Source: DATMAM01 sp035559995
GTDB taxonomy: Bacteria; Desulfobacterota; Binatia; UBA9968
Direction of reading: 5' to 3'
Assembly: GCA_035559995.1 (NCBI GenBank)
Contig: DATMAM010000065.1
Location: forward strand, 1-64,000
Length of the DNA stretch: 64,000 nt
Of this stretch, positions 17,595 to 26,275 are shown one piece after another (the first letter of the stretch is position 1; each line of letters begins with the position of its first letter). The position numbers and the translations under genes were made by a program. Below the pieces are notes generated by a model that had not been told where the DNA came from, did not search any database, and saw only the letters and a program-made list of their open reading frames with translations.

Positions 17595-18677
17595 ATGCGC
17601 ATTATCGACGCCGACGGCCATGTCCACGAGAGAAATATTCCCTGGGAAGAACTGCTCGCGGAGCCTTATCGAGCGCGCGCTCCCAAGCGCGTAAAGGACA
17701 ACCGGGGAGTGGAGTTCGTGATGCTCGAAGGAAGGCTCTGTCCCAAGCCGGTGGGAAAAGGCTGCGGCTTCGTCGGGGCGCCGCGAAGCCGCCGCCCGCA
17801 GCCGACGACCGGCATGCAAGACCCGGCGCAACGCCTCAAGGACATGGATCTCGAAGGTATCGACACCGCGGTGCTTTTCGGCACAAGCCCGTTTTTGAGC
17901 CTTCCGTTCGTCGAGGACAAAGATCTCGCCTGCGCGATCGCCGAGGCCTACAACAACTGGCTTGCCGGTTACTGCAAGACCGACCCCAAAAGGCTCAAAG
18001 GGGTGGTTCTCGCGCCCATCCAAGACCCGCCGGCGGCAGCAAGCGAGCTTCGCCGTTGCGTGAAGGAGCTCGGGTTCGTCGCCGTTGCAACGCCGGCGCA
18101 TTCGGCGTCGGGTAAAAATCTCGACCATCCCGATCTCGAGCCGTTCTTTGCGGAGGCCGAGCGGCTTGACGTTCCCGTGTGCGTCCACGTCGGTGCCGGC
18201 GACGGCACCGCGGCCGGGATCGAAAGGTTCGATCACCCGTTCTTCACGCACGCGATGGCCCATCCGTTCGAGCAGATGATCGCGGTGCTGTGCGTTGTCG
18301 TGGGGGGCGTCATGGAAAAATTTCCGCGCCTTAAGTTTGCCTTCATGGAAGCGGGCGCGGGCTGGGTGCCCTACTGGATCGAACGGCTCGACGAGCACTA
18401 TGAGTATCTTCGGCCTACGGTCCCCTGGCTCACAAGGCCGCCGGGCGAGTACATGCGCGGCGGGCGGCTCTACTACGCGTTTGAACCGGACGAAAAGACG
18501 ATTCCCTATGTGGCCGAGTTCGTCGGCGAGGATTGCTTGATCTTTGCGTCCGATTACAACCACTCGGATTCGAAGTTCCCCGATACCGTAAAGAGCGTGA
18601 CCAGCCGGAACGACATCCCGCCGGCGCTGATGGCGAAAATCATGGGCGGAAACGCCGCGCGCCTTTACAGCATCTAA
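17595..18677 (+). CDS. Amidohydrolase family protein (COG2159-like)
   Basis: A 360-residue metal-dependent TIM-barrel hydrolase/decarboxylase of the ACMSD-like amidohydrolase_2 family. The N-terminal D-A-D-G-H-V-H-E supplies the first metal-site residues, V-C-V-H-V-G near residue 203 a barrel His, and F-A-S-D-Y-N-H near residue 318 the catalytic Asp. E-A-G-A-G-W-V-P-Y-W is a subfamily signature. No signal peptide. The ATG at 17595 has GGGAGAG upstream. Members cleave or decarboxylate cyclic or aromatic acids; the substrate here is not known. It is followed by the TAXI-like gene 86 bases downstream. Confidence 0.8.
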   Translation: MRIIDADGHVHERNIPWEELLAEPYRARAPKRVKDNRGVEFVMLEGRLCPKPVGKGCGFVGAPRSRRPQPTTGMQDPAQRLKDMDLEGIDTAVLFGTSPFLSLPFVEDKDLACAIAEAYNNWLAGYCKTDPKRLKGVVLAPIQDPPAAASELRRCVKELGFVAVATPAHSASGKNLDHPDLEPFFAEAERLDVPVCVHVGAGDGTAAGIERFDHPFFTHAMAHPFEQMIAVLCVVVGGVMEKFPRLKFAFMEAGAGWVPYWIERLDEHYEYLRPTVPWLTRPPGEYMRGGRLYYAFEPDEKTIPYVAEFVGEDCLIFASDYNHSDSKFPDTVKSVTSRNDIPPALMAKIMGGNAARLYSI

Positions 18678-18763
18678 AAGCACGGCGGGACGCGGACGGG
18701 TAGGAGCGTTCCGGCAAAGCTCGTTCGAAGGAAGGGATTAAAGGAGCTCTAGAAAGAGGCCTT

Positions 18764-19738
18764 ATGGCAGAGGCAACTCCGGCACGTGAAGGATTTGTCC
18801 GACGGGACGCGACGCGCTCGCATCTCGTTCTCGAGGTCGCCTCCGAGCTGGTCGGGAGCGACGGGTGGCCGTACCGGCAGGCGCGGATCGATCTCAGGGA
18901 GCAGGGAGCCCAGGTTTGGAGCGTAACCCTTTTTGGCAGCGACGGTCCCGCCGTCATCGATCAGGTGGCGCGCGGCGAAGTCCATATCGCGCTTCTCAAT
19001 CCGGCGGGACCTCTGGCTTTAGCGGTGCGCGGCAAAGGGCCGTTTAAGGAGCCCATTCCGCTCCGCGCCGTCACCGTGATCCCATCCCTCGACCAGCTTG
19101 CGTTGGCGGTTAGCGAGCGCACCGGCCTAAGAACGCTGAGCGAGATCCGCGAGCGGCGGTTTCCGCTAAGGGTCTCGTTACGCGGGCAAAAGGACCACTC
19201 GGTACACCTCGTCGTGGACGAAGTCCTCGCCGCGGCCGGCTTTTCGCTCAGCGATATCGTCTCTTGGGGCGGTGAGGTGCGCTACGATCCCGGCCTCCCC
19301 AACAGCCCTGACCGGCTCGGCGCCGTTGAGCGCGGCGAGGCCGACGCGGTCTTCGACGAAGCGGTCCGCTCCTGGCTCAATCGCGCCGTGCAATCGGGAA
19401 TGCGGATTCTTCCGCTCGACGAGCCCGTGCTACAGCGGCTCGAGGAGCTGGGATTGCGCCGCGGCGTCATCTCGAAGGCGCGCTTTCCCGCGCTCGACCG
19501 CGATGTGCCTACGCTCGACTTTAGCGGCTTTCCCGTGTTCACTCACGCGAATGTGCCCGACGGCGTGATCCGCTCGTTCTGCGCCGCCCTCGAGGCGCGA
19601 AAGGCAAGGATCCCGTGGGACGGCAATAAGCCGCTCCCGCTGGAGACGATGTGCCGCGATACCCTCGAGGGGCCTCTCAATATTCCGCTCCATCCGGCGG
19701 CCGAGCAGTTCTGGCGGGAGCGCGGTTACCTGCCGTAA
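18764..19738 (+). CDS. TAXI/NMT1-like binding-protein-fold protein, no signal peptide
   Basis: A 324-residue protein with the type II periplasmic-binding fold: L-V-L-E-V-A-S-E-L near the N-terminus, G-E-V-H-I-A-L-L-N-P near residue 74, and G-E-A-D-A-V-F-D-E near residue 193. The arrangement recalls TAXI-type solute receptors of TRAP transporters, but the N-terminus (M-A-E-A-T-P-A-R) is not a signal peptide and no TRAP membrane subunit is nearby. It may be a cytoplasmic sensor or enzyme with this fold. AGAGG precedes the ATG. It probably shares a transcript with the amidohydrolase upstream. Confidence 0.65.
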   Translation: MAEATPAREGFVRRDATRSHLVLEVASELVGSDGWPYRQARIDLREQGAQVWSVTLFGSDGPAVIDQVARGEVHIALLNPAGPLALAVRGKGPFKEPIPLRAVTVIPSLDQLALAVSERTGLRTLSEIRERRFPLRVSLRGQKDHSVHLVVDEVLAAAGFSLSDIVSWGGEVRYDPGLPNSPDRLGAVERGEADAVFDEAVRSWLNRAVQSGMRILPLDEPVLQRLEELGLRRGVISKARFPALDRDVPTLDFSGFPVFTHANVPDGVIRSFCAALEARKARIPWDGNKPLPLETMCRDTLEGPLNIPLHPAAEQFWRERGYLP

Positions 19739-19768
19739 GGCGGGCCCCTTGCGCCTCATTGGCCATAG

Positions 19769-19870
19769 TCTAGCCCAACATCAAGCCTGCCCCTCTGGAC
19801 TGGCGATAAACGCCTGTACAACGCCGTAAAGGACGACCTGGATTGGGGACATTGCCTCGGCGAAGACTAA
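19769..19870 (+). pseudogene. PIN-domain (VapC-type) toxin remnant
   Basis: A 33-codon frame (after an in-frame TAG at 19766) ends with W-T-G-D-K-R-L-Y-N-A-V-K followed by D-L-D-W and then L-G-E-D and TAA. This is the pattern of the last 25 residues of VapC-like PIN toxins (T-A-D-x-R-L-Y-N-A-L, then W and L-G-D/E). There is no start codon or upstream PIN sequence and no antitoxin gene, so only the C-terminus survives. The rest of the 19739-19912 gap shows nothing else. Confidence 0.45.
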
Positions 19871-19912
19871 GGTTCAGGCGCTTACCGCTTTCCCTGGCCT
19901 CTGTCTCAAGCT

Positions 19913-20581
19913 CTACGCGTAAGCCTGATAGATTCCTTCGAACTTGCCCACTTTGATCCGCACGGTGTGCTGCGCCGCCTCCCGCACCAGCCGCTCGTCG
20001 CGCGGCGATTTGATGTGGCGCGCGATCAGCTCCGCGGCCTGCGCGGTGTGCTCTTTGTCGGCGACCATGTGGACCGTAAAGAACTCAAGCTCGTAATCGC
20101 CCAGGCCGTAATGCTTGCGCAAACAGGTGTTGAACTCCTCGGAATAGCGGCACACGATGCTCTCGCTCGTGAGCGCGGAGGCGCGATTCTGCACGGGCGT
20201 TCCAAGCACCGAGTTGTAGATGGTTCGGCTCGTGTGAATCAGGCACTCGAAGATCGGCGTCGCCTCGGCGAAATCCTCCTCCTTGAGCCCGAGCGCAAGA
20301 CCAAAGCGCTTGGCCAGATCGGGATGGGTCTGCTCCTCCAGAAATTGCTGTGCGAAATGATTGTAGAGGTCGGGATCGTGGGCGTTTTTTACCATCGACA
20401 GCGCAAACGCCTTTAAGATTCCCTTGTTGTGCAGATAGTGCTGGATCGACCACCCTTGAAGCCTCCGGATCGATAGCTTCCCTTCCCTGAGCTCCGAGAA
20501 ATAGGGCGTGTCGAGAACGCGCCGGATTCCGGGCTGAATGATCTCTTCGACAACCGATTGCACAATCGCTCGCGGATCCAT
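19913..20581 (-). CDS. Heme-oxygenase-like diiron oxidase family protein
   Basis: A 222-residue all-helical protein of the TenA/PqqC-like superfamily. H171-xxx-D175-xx-H178 matches the third core helix of heme-oxygenase-like diiron oxidases (CADD, UndA, SznF type), and E83/H86 and E148/E149 are candidate ligands from the other core helices, so a non-heme diiron enzyme is more likely than a PQQ synthase. Known members decarboxylate fatty acids, cleave amino acids or N-oxygenate; which applies is unknown. AAGGAGG precedes the ATG. It follows the molybdenum hydroxylase gene by 100 bases and has a relative at 32012-32734. Confidence 0.75.
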   Translation of the reverse strand: MDPRAIVQSVVEEIIQPGIRRVLDTPYFSELREGKLSIRRLQGWSIQHYLHNKGILKAFALSMVKNAHDPDLYNHFAQQFLEEQTHPDLAKRFGLALGLKEEDFAEATPIFECLIHTSRTIYNSVLGTPVQNRASALTSESIVCRYSEEFNTCLRKHYGLGDYELEFFTVHMVADKEHTAQAAELIARHIKSPRDERLVREAAQHTVRIKVGKFEGIYQAYA

Positions 20582-20620
20582 CTTTAACCTCCTTGTTCTC
20601 GCCGCAACCCTCCCCCCTTC

Positions 20621-20658
20621 GAGAGCGTCAGGACGCCGGGTCCGATCGAGACGCTCTC
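20621..20658 (-). repeat. Inverted repeat between two minus-strand genes
   Basis: GAGAGCGTC (20621-20629) and GACGCTCTC (20650-20658) are perfect 9-base arms around a 20-base GC-rich loop. It lies between the molybdenum hydroxylase stop and the diiron protein start, with no T tract after it on the minus strand, so it may be an RNA processing or stabilising hairpin or a degenerate dispersed repeat rather than an intrinsic terminator. Confidence 0.45.
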
Positions 20659-20681
20659 AAGAAAGAGGAAGAGAGGGAGAC

Positions 20682-22955
20682 TCACCTTCGATGCCCGGCC
20701 TCTTGAGCCGACGTCTTCTCGGGGTGCATCGCGCGATAGACCTTTTCCGCGGTGAAAGGAAGGTCGACCATGCGCATGCCGCTCGCGTTGAACAGCGCGT
20801 TTCCGATCGCGGGAGCCACGGGCGTGATCGCGTGCTCGGCCGCGGGCTTGGCGTTGAACGGGCCGGGGCCGTGGGTCGCGCCTTCGACGAGAATGGTCCG
20901 GCGCGGAGGAATATCCCGAGCCGTCGGCAACTTGTAATCTCCGAGACTCGCCGTGATCACTCGGCCGTCTTCGATCTTCACCTCTTCGCACAGCGCCATG
21001 CCGAGGCCCTGGATCATGCCGCCCTCGATTTGCCCCTGATGGGTGAGCGGATTGATCACCACCGACACGTCATGAAAGGAGCTCAAGCGCCTGACCTCGA
21101 CCTTGCCGCTCTCGCGATCGACCTCGACGTCCGCAATCACCGCTTGGAAGATGTGCTCGCGCGGTCTCACTCTGCCGTCGTAGTACGCGAATCCCCGCCC
21201 CGGCTCGCCGGGCGCAAGCGCCGCGAGCTGTTTGAGGTCCATGCTTCGTCTCCCGTTGAGCCAGACGCGCCCGTCTCTCCAGCGGACATCGGCCGGGTCC
21301 GCGCCCCAATGAATGGCCGCCCGCGCCCTCAGGCTTTCGATCAGAGCTTGGGTCGCGCGCGACACCGCCTGCCCTGTGACATGGGTCGAGCCCTGCCCTT
21401 TGATCGCGTCATGATAGGGGGCGCGGCTTGTGTCCAGAACCTCGACGGTGACACGTTCCGGCGCTATCCCCAGAACCTCCGCGACGACCTGCTTCTGCAT
21501 CACATGGACGCCCGCGCCCTGATCCACGATGCCGACCACGACCCGTACGTTGCCTTCTTTCCCGAGAAGGACCTCGGCTTCCGATTCGCCCTGCCCGATA
21601 TGGCGGCAGGCAAAGGCAATTCCCCGCCCGACCAAATTCTGCGGCTTTCGCGGCGCCAGCTTGGGTTGCGTCCAGACTTGCCGCGCCCGCTCGAGGACCT
21701 CGCGGCACTTGATATCGCGGTACTGAAAGCCGGCGTAGTTCGAATCCCCTTCCTGCAAAGCATTGAGGAGACGAAACTCCAGCGGATCGATGCCAAGCTC
21801 ATGCGCGATGATATCCATATGAGTTTCGACGGCGAAAACCGTTTGCAGCTCTCCGGAGGCGCGCATATAGCCGCCGGGAACCTGATTGGTGTAGACGCAC
21901 ATGCTTTCGAGCCGGGTGTGTGGGATGCGGTACGCCCCGCCCATCGTGAGCGCGCCGCTCATGTGTGCTTGCGGGCTCGGCTTGAATGCGCCGTACGCCC
22001 CGCCGTTATAAATTACGCGCGCCTCGCGCGCCCACAACCGGCCGTCGCTTTTAACGCCGGTTCGTAAAAAAATGACCGACGGATGGCGCGGCGCCGAGGC
22101 CATAAGCTCTTCCGCGTAGGTTCGCACGATGCGCACGGGACTTCCGGCCGCGCGCGCGAGATAGTACGCGATCGGAATATCGATCAGATGATCCTTCCCG
22201 CCGAACGATCCTCCTACCGCCACCGGATGAAAGATCACGCGCTCCTTCGGCAAGTCCAGCAGCTCCGCCAGCTGATCGCGCGCGCTAAAAGGAGATTGGG
22301 TCGACGCCCAGACCAGCACCCGCCCTTCGCCGTCGATCTCGACCGAACACGCGTAGGGCTCGATGTAACCCTGATGCACCATCTGCGTGCGAAAAGTATG
22401 CTCGAAGACTCTATCCGATTCGCCTAGTCCTTGTTCGAGATCGCCCTTTTTCGCGCGCAGCACCGTCTGCACGTTATGAAGGCCCACCGCTTTCGTCTCC
22501 GGTAAATGGTAGCTCGCGTAGTCCGGATGCAGCAGCGGTGATTCCGGCTTCAAGGCCTCCAGCGGATCGAAGACCGCGGGCAGCTCTTCGTACTCGGCCT
22601 CGATCAAGCGCACCGCCTCTTCCGCGATGTCTTTGTCGATGGCGGCCACCGCGGCGATCTTGTCGCCCACGAACCGCACCCGGTCTCTGGCGAGCACCGG
22701 CAAATCTTTGAGCGTTCTCCCCGTGAGCTTTGAACTCACGTCTTGAGCCGTGATCACGGCCTTAACTCCGCGCAGTTTTTTCGCCCGGCTCGTATCGATT
22801 CGAAGTATGCGCGCGTGCGGCAACGGGCTGCGCAGGATCTTGCCCCAAAGCGTGCCTTTATGAACCACGTCGGCGGTAAAGCGCGCCTGGCCTGTTACTT
22901 TTCCGCGGCCGTCCTCGCGCGGAACGGGCCGCCCAATCGCGCGAAACTTTGTCAT
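20682..22955 (-). CDS. Xanthine dehydrogenase-family molybdopterin-binding subunit
   Basis: A 757-residue large subunit of the molybdenum hydroxylase family (xanthine dehydrogenase, aldehyde oxidase, CO dehydrogenase). The N-terminal a/b hammerhead domain (1-130) is followed by the Moco domains with G-G-S-F-G-G-K (about 255), and A-A-E-H-A-I-T near residue 715 aligns with the catalytic Glu segment. These enzymes hydroxylate aldehydes or N-heterocycles with water. The FAD and [2Fe-2S] subunits normally encoded beside it are absent from the window. A close paralogue is at 35966-38263. The ATG at 22955 has only a weak, distant ribosome binding site. Confidence 0.88.
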   Translation of the reverse strand: MTKFRAIGRPVPREDGRGKVTGQARFTADVVHKGTLWGKILRSPLPHARILRIDTSRAKKLRGVKAVITAQDVSSKLTGRTLKDLPVLARDRVRFVGDKIAAVAAIDKDIAEEAVRLIEAEYEELPAVFDPLEALKPESPLLHPDYASYHLPETKAVGLHNVQTVLRAKKGDLEQGLGESDRVFEHTFRTQMVHQGYIEPYACSVEIDGEGRVLVWASTQSPFSARDQLAELLDLPKERVIFHPVAVGGSFGGKDHLIDIPIAYYLARAAGSPVRIVRTYAEELMASAPRHPSVIFLRTGVKSDGRLWAREARVIYNGGAYGAFKPSPQAHMSGALTMGGAYRIPHTRLESMCVYTNQVPGGYMRASGELQTVFAVETHMDIIAHELGIDPLEFRLLNALQEGDSNYAGFQYRDIKCREVLERARQVWTQPKLAPRKPQNLVGRGIAFACRHIGQGESEAEVLLGKEGNVRVVVGIVDQGAGVHVMQKQVVAEVLGIAPERVTVEVLDTSRAPYHDAIKGQGSTHVTGQAVSRATQALIESLRARAAIHWGADPADVRWRDGRVWLNGRRSMDLKQLAALAPGEPGRGFAYYDGRVRPREHIFQAVIADVEVDRESGKVEVRRLSSFHDVSVVINPLTHQGQIEGGMIQGLGMALCEEVKIEDGRVITASLGDYKLPTARDIPPRRTILVEGATHGPGPFNAKPAAEHAITPVAPAIGNALFNASGMRMVDLPFTAEKVYRAMHPEKTSAQEAGHRR

Positions 22956-23298
22956 GCTATTTTAAACCTTTCCGTTTCTCAGAAGCCCCTCTAAGACTGT
23001 CTCTTTATCCTCCTCGCGTCAGAGACTATTATGAAAATAGCTTCGACCCGCGTTTCATTTCAGAATCCGCAGGGTGGGTTGAGCCCGGCGATACCCACCA
23101 TGAGGCGGGGGACGATGGGTATCGGCGCAAAGCGCCTCAACCCATCCTACAAACTTGAATAAAACTTTTCATATGCAGTGTTGTACTCCATGGTACATGA
23201 ATTACCGTGTTGTAGCGGTTCGTAGTGTCATGCACGTCACACTGCGACACAAGCTCTCGCGGGGGGAGAAAACAGGTGAGGGTTCTGCAACGCTCAAG
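22956..23298. other. Intergenic region with dispersed repeat and AT-rich segment
   Basis: 343 bases between the UbiD gene stop and the molybdenum hydroxylase start, both on the minus strand. It holds the palindromic repeat at 23069-23150 and an AT-rich stretch (23151-23220) that could contain the promoter for the hydroxylase gene. Short dyads (TGTAC/GTACA near 23193-23208 and AGTGT/ACACT near 23225) are visible; their significance is unclear. Confidence 0.5.
23069..23150. repeat. Palindromic dispersed repeat, copy 1
   Basis: An imperfect 82-base inverted repeat: it starts GCAGGGTGGGTTGAG, has GCGATACCCACC and ATGGGTATCGGCGC in the middle, and ends CTCAACCCATCCTAC. The right arm, reversed, matches the start of the copy at 29218-29302 almost exactly, so it is a mobile or dispersed intergenic element rather than a local hairpin. 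Confidence 0.75.
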
Positions 23299-24753
23299 TC
23301 ATAAGTTCAAAATCCCCGCCCATTTTTCCTTCACGAACTTTTTGAACTCCGCGCTCGACTCGGCGACTTTCGGAAAGCGCTCCTTGGATGCGAACGGCCG
23401 GCACGCGTCGATAACCGCGCACGAACCGGTATGGCCTGCCCTCGCGTCGAACCTCGACCTGACCATCGGATCGAGGACATTGGCGTGCGTTTGATCGATG
23501 ACGGTGATGGACCTTCGCGGATCGCTGCGCGTGCAGACCGCCCACATGACATCCTCCAGGTTGAGGATGTCAATGTCGTCGTCGACCACGATGACGTAGC
23601 GCGTCGAATGCGAAGGATGCAGAAGCTGCGACGCGATCACGGCCGCCTGGCGCGCGTGGCCGTCGTATTTTTGCTGCAAACTGATGACCGTCAAAAGATT
23701 GGCCCCGCCCGACTCGGGTCGATAAACGCCGGTGATCCCGCCGATGCGCGCGCGCTCCAGCAGCTCCCAGAGGGTGGCGGACTTAATGATTGAGTTCCTG
23801 TACGTGCTGTCATGCGGCGGCCGGCCGGGCCACGCGCCCAGGAGAATTGGATCATCGCGATAATAAACCGCCTGCACTCTGATCACAGGCTCCGGCCGTG
23901 CCTCGCTGACATAGTAGCCGGGCCATTCGCCAAACTTGCCCTCGTTCTTGGTTTCATCCGGATAAAGATACCCTTCCAGGACGATCTCGCTGAAGGCGGG
24001 AATAGGCAATCCGGTGACCGGGCCTGCGACAACCGGCACACGATCTCCGATAACCGCGCCGATGTAATTGTACTCGGAAACTCCGGCGGGCAGGGAGTAG
24101 GATCCGCCAAAAAGCATCAGCGGGTGATGACCCACGGAGACGGCGATCGGGCATGGCTCCTTTTCTTTCCAGTAACCCTCCATGATCAGCCGCCCGTGGT
24201 GGCCGGGAGCGATAAAAATACCGGCCGACTTCTCGTCGTGGACCATGACACGGTACGTACCGAGATTCACCCAATGACCGTTGCGCTCGCGCATAACGGC
24301 GACAGATCCCGTGCCGATGTACCGCCCGCCGTCTTCCTCGTGCCAGAGCGGCGCCGGAAACTTGAGCAAGTCGACCGCTTCTCCTTCGTCGATATTCTGA
24401 AAAACCGGACCATCTTCGACTTGCACCGGCGGGTACTCGGCGATCCGGTCGCTCCAATCGCGCATTTTCTCCTTCATCAGGCGAATGAGATCGAGACCCT
24501 GTAGATTGGTCGGCAAGTTTAATGCCAGGGCCAGCCTTGGCGCGCTCGACATCGCGCCGGCCAAAAGTCTGAAGCCGGCAGGGTAGTCTTTGATGCGATC
24601 AAACAACAACGCCGGCCCGCGCGCCTTGGCGTTGAGCTCGACAATCGTGCCGATCTCTTTGCGCCAATCCGCCCCCGAAAGACGTTTCAGCTCGCCTTTG
24701 GCTTGGACCGCTTCAATCCACGAGCGCAGATCGGTTTGCATTGGGAAACCCAC
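23299..24753 (-). CDS. UbiD family decarboxylase (1)
   Basis: A 484-residue prenylated-FMN-dependent (de)carboxylase. Metal/prFMN ligand segments are visible: N163 and R168 (W-V-N-L-G-T-Y-R), E260 (I-V-L-E-G) and the acid pair E271-x4-E276 in E-G-K-F-G-E. G-R-P-P-H-D near residue 325 is the active-site loop also seen in the next gene. These residues predict an active enzyme that removes or adds CO2 on an unsaturated or aromatic acid; the substrate is unknown. The prFMN synthase gene ubiX is not in the window. It follows another UbiD gene by 72 bases. Start: GTG at 24753 with AGAGGA upstream; an ATG at 24741 is possible. Confidence 0.9.
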   Translation of the reverse strand: MGFPMQTDLRSWIEAVQAKGELKRLSGADWRKEIGTIVELNAKARGPALLFDRIKDYPAGFRLLAGAMSSAPRLALALNLPTNLQGLDLIRLMKEKMRDWSDRIAEYPPVQVEDGPVFQNIDEGEAVDLLKFPAPLWHEEDGGRYIGTGSVAVMRERNGHWVNLGTYRVMVHDEKSAGIFIAPGHHGRLIMEGYWKEKEPCPIAVSVGHHPLMLFGGSYSLPAGVSEYNYIGAVIGDRVPVVAGPVTGLPIPAFSEIVLEGYLYPDETKNEGKFGEWPGYYVSEARPEPVIRVQAVYYRDDPILLGAWPGRPPHDSTYRNSIIKSATLWELLERARIGGITGVYRPESGGANLLTVISLQQKYDGHARQAAVIASQLLHPSHSTRYVIVVDDDIDILNLEDVMWAVCTRSDPRRSITVIDQTHANVLDPMVRSRFDARAGHTGSCAVIDACRPFASKERFPKVAESSAEFKKFVKEKWAGILNL

Positions 24754-24825
24754 CCTGTCCTCTCGTGAAAATTTTTCACCGACGCACCGTCAGCCTATTT
24801 AAAAACGCGATACGCACCGCCTCCG

Positions 24826-26256
24826 CTAACCGAAAATCTCGCGCCACTTCTCGATCACCTTCTGCTTTTCCTCCGGAGTCGACTGCACGACCCGTGGAAA
24901 GTCGCGGATCCAATCGTACGGCCGGCACGCGTCGATAATCGCGCGCGAGCCGAAAGCGATTTTTCCCTGCTTCGGGTAGATCGGATCGAGCGGGCTCGAA
25001 TAGGTGTTGCGGATGATATCGATGTCTCTTTCGGGATTCGATCGCGTGCCGATCGCCCAGATCACTTCATTCAAGTCCGTCGGATCGATATCCTCATCGA
25101 CGACGACCACGTAACGGCCGAGGTGATTGCCCGCCGCCTGGCACTGGGCTGCGACAAAGCCGGCCTGCCTGGCGTGGCCGGGATATCGTTGGCGAATCGA
25201 GACGACAACGAAAAAATTCACCCCCGCGGCCTCGTGATACCACACCCCCTTCACGTCAGGGATGCCGTCTTTGACGAGCGATTCCTTCACGCTCAGGGAT
25301 TTCATCAGGCAGTTCACGTACGAGTAGTCGTGCGGCGGCCGGCCCGGCGGCGCGCCGAGATTGATCGGATCGTCGCGGTGATAAAGCGCCCGCACATCGA
25401 GGATGGGCTCCTTGTCCTTGCCCGAGGCATAATAGCCCGTGTACTCGCCGAAAGGGCCTTCCTCGCGGAATTCATTGGGCGGGCAGAAACCTTCGAGCGC
25501 GATCTCGCTGTCGGCAGGAATGGGCAGTCCCGTGATCTCCCCGCGAACAACCGAGACGCGCTCCCCCCGCACGGCCCCGAGAAATTCGTATTCCGAGACT
25601 CCGTAAGGAAGGCCCATCCCCGCGATGACGAGATAAAGAGGATGGTGGCCCAAAGATACGGCGATGGGAGCCGCTTCTCCCCGGTCGTGAAATTTTTTTA
25701 CGTTGATCGCGCCGTGATGGGCGGAGGAGATGTGCAGCGTGACCGTCTTTCTATCGTGCAGCATCAACCGATAGGAGCCGAAGTTGACTCTCCCGCTATC
25801 GGGATCCTTCGTGATCACGATGCAGCCCGTCCCCAGGTACTGGCCGCCGTCATGCGCGTGCCACTTGGGGGCGGGAAGCCGGAGAAGATTGACGTCCCCG
25901 GCCACGTAACGGTGCTGCAAGACCGGGCCAGTCGTCACCTCTCGCACCCTGTGCTCCGGTGCCGAACGCTCGAACTCCGCCATCTTTCCTTCCAGGCGCG
26001 AGATGAGCTCGTGATCGGTCTCTATGTCGCGATATCCGAAAGCCAGCGCAAGCCGCTTGGCATTGAGAATCGATCCCGTAAGGATCCTGAACCCTCTTTC
26101 AAATCCGGGAATGCCGTCGAACAGAAGCGCCGGCCCGCGCCGCTGGCCATTGATTTCCGTGATGACGCCGATCTCCAGGTTTGCGTCGGCGCCGCCCACG
26201 CGCTTGAGCTGGCCTAGCGCCTCGACTTCCTTCAGCCACAATCGTAGATCTTCCAT
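24826..26256 (-). CDS. UbiD family decarboxylase (2)
   Basis: A 476-residue UbiD-family protein, clearly paralogous to the next gene downstream. It has V-N-F-G-S-Y-R for the Asn/Arg ligands, I-A-L-E-G for the third metal ligand, E-G-P-F-G-E near residue 266, and G-R-P-P-H-D further on, so prFMN chemistry is expected. UbiD enzymes often work with other UbiD copies of differing specificity, and two lie in tandem here. A binding protein gene precedes it by 19 bases, linking uptake of an acid with its decarboxylation. Start ATG with AAGAG upstream. Confidence 0.9.
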   Translation of the reverse strand: MEDLRLWLKEVEALGQLKRVGGADANLEIGVITEINGQRRGPALLFDGIPGFERGFRILTGSILNAKRLALAFGYRDIETDHELISRLEGKMAEFERSAPEHRVREVTTGPVLQHRYVAGDVNLLRLPAPKWHAHDGGQYLGTGCIVITKDPDSGRVNFGSYRLMLHDRKTVTLHISSAHHGAINVKKFHDRGEAAPIAVSLGHHPLYLVIAGMGLPYGVSEYEFLGAVRGERVSVVRGEITGLPIPADSEIALEGFCPPNEFREEGPFGEYTGYYASGKDKEPILDVRALYHRDDPINLGAPPGRPPHDYSYVNCLMKSLSVKESLVKDGIPDVKGVWYHEAAGVNFFVVVSIRQRYPGHARQAGFVAAQCQAAGNHLGRYVVVVDEDIDPTDLNEVIWAIGTRSNPERDIDIIRNTYSSPLDPIYPKQGKIAFGSRAIIDACRPYDWIRDFPRVVQSTPEEKQKVIEKWREIFG

Positions 26257-26275
26257 CGCTCTTACCTGCGCCGGA

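Noticed and set aside
19913..20581. pqqC (PQQ synthase)
   Set aside because: Fold is similar but the H-xxx-D-xx-H motif points to the diiron branch and there are no other pqq genes.
20621..20658. Intrinsic terminator
   Set aside because: The hairpin is good but no T run follows on the transcribed strand.
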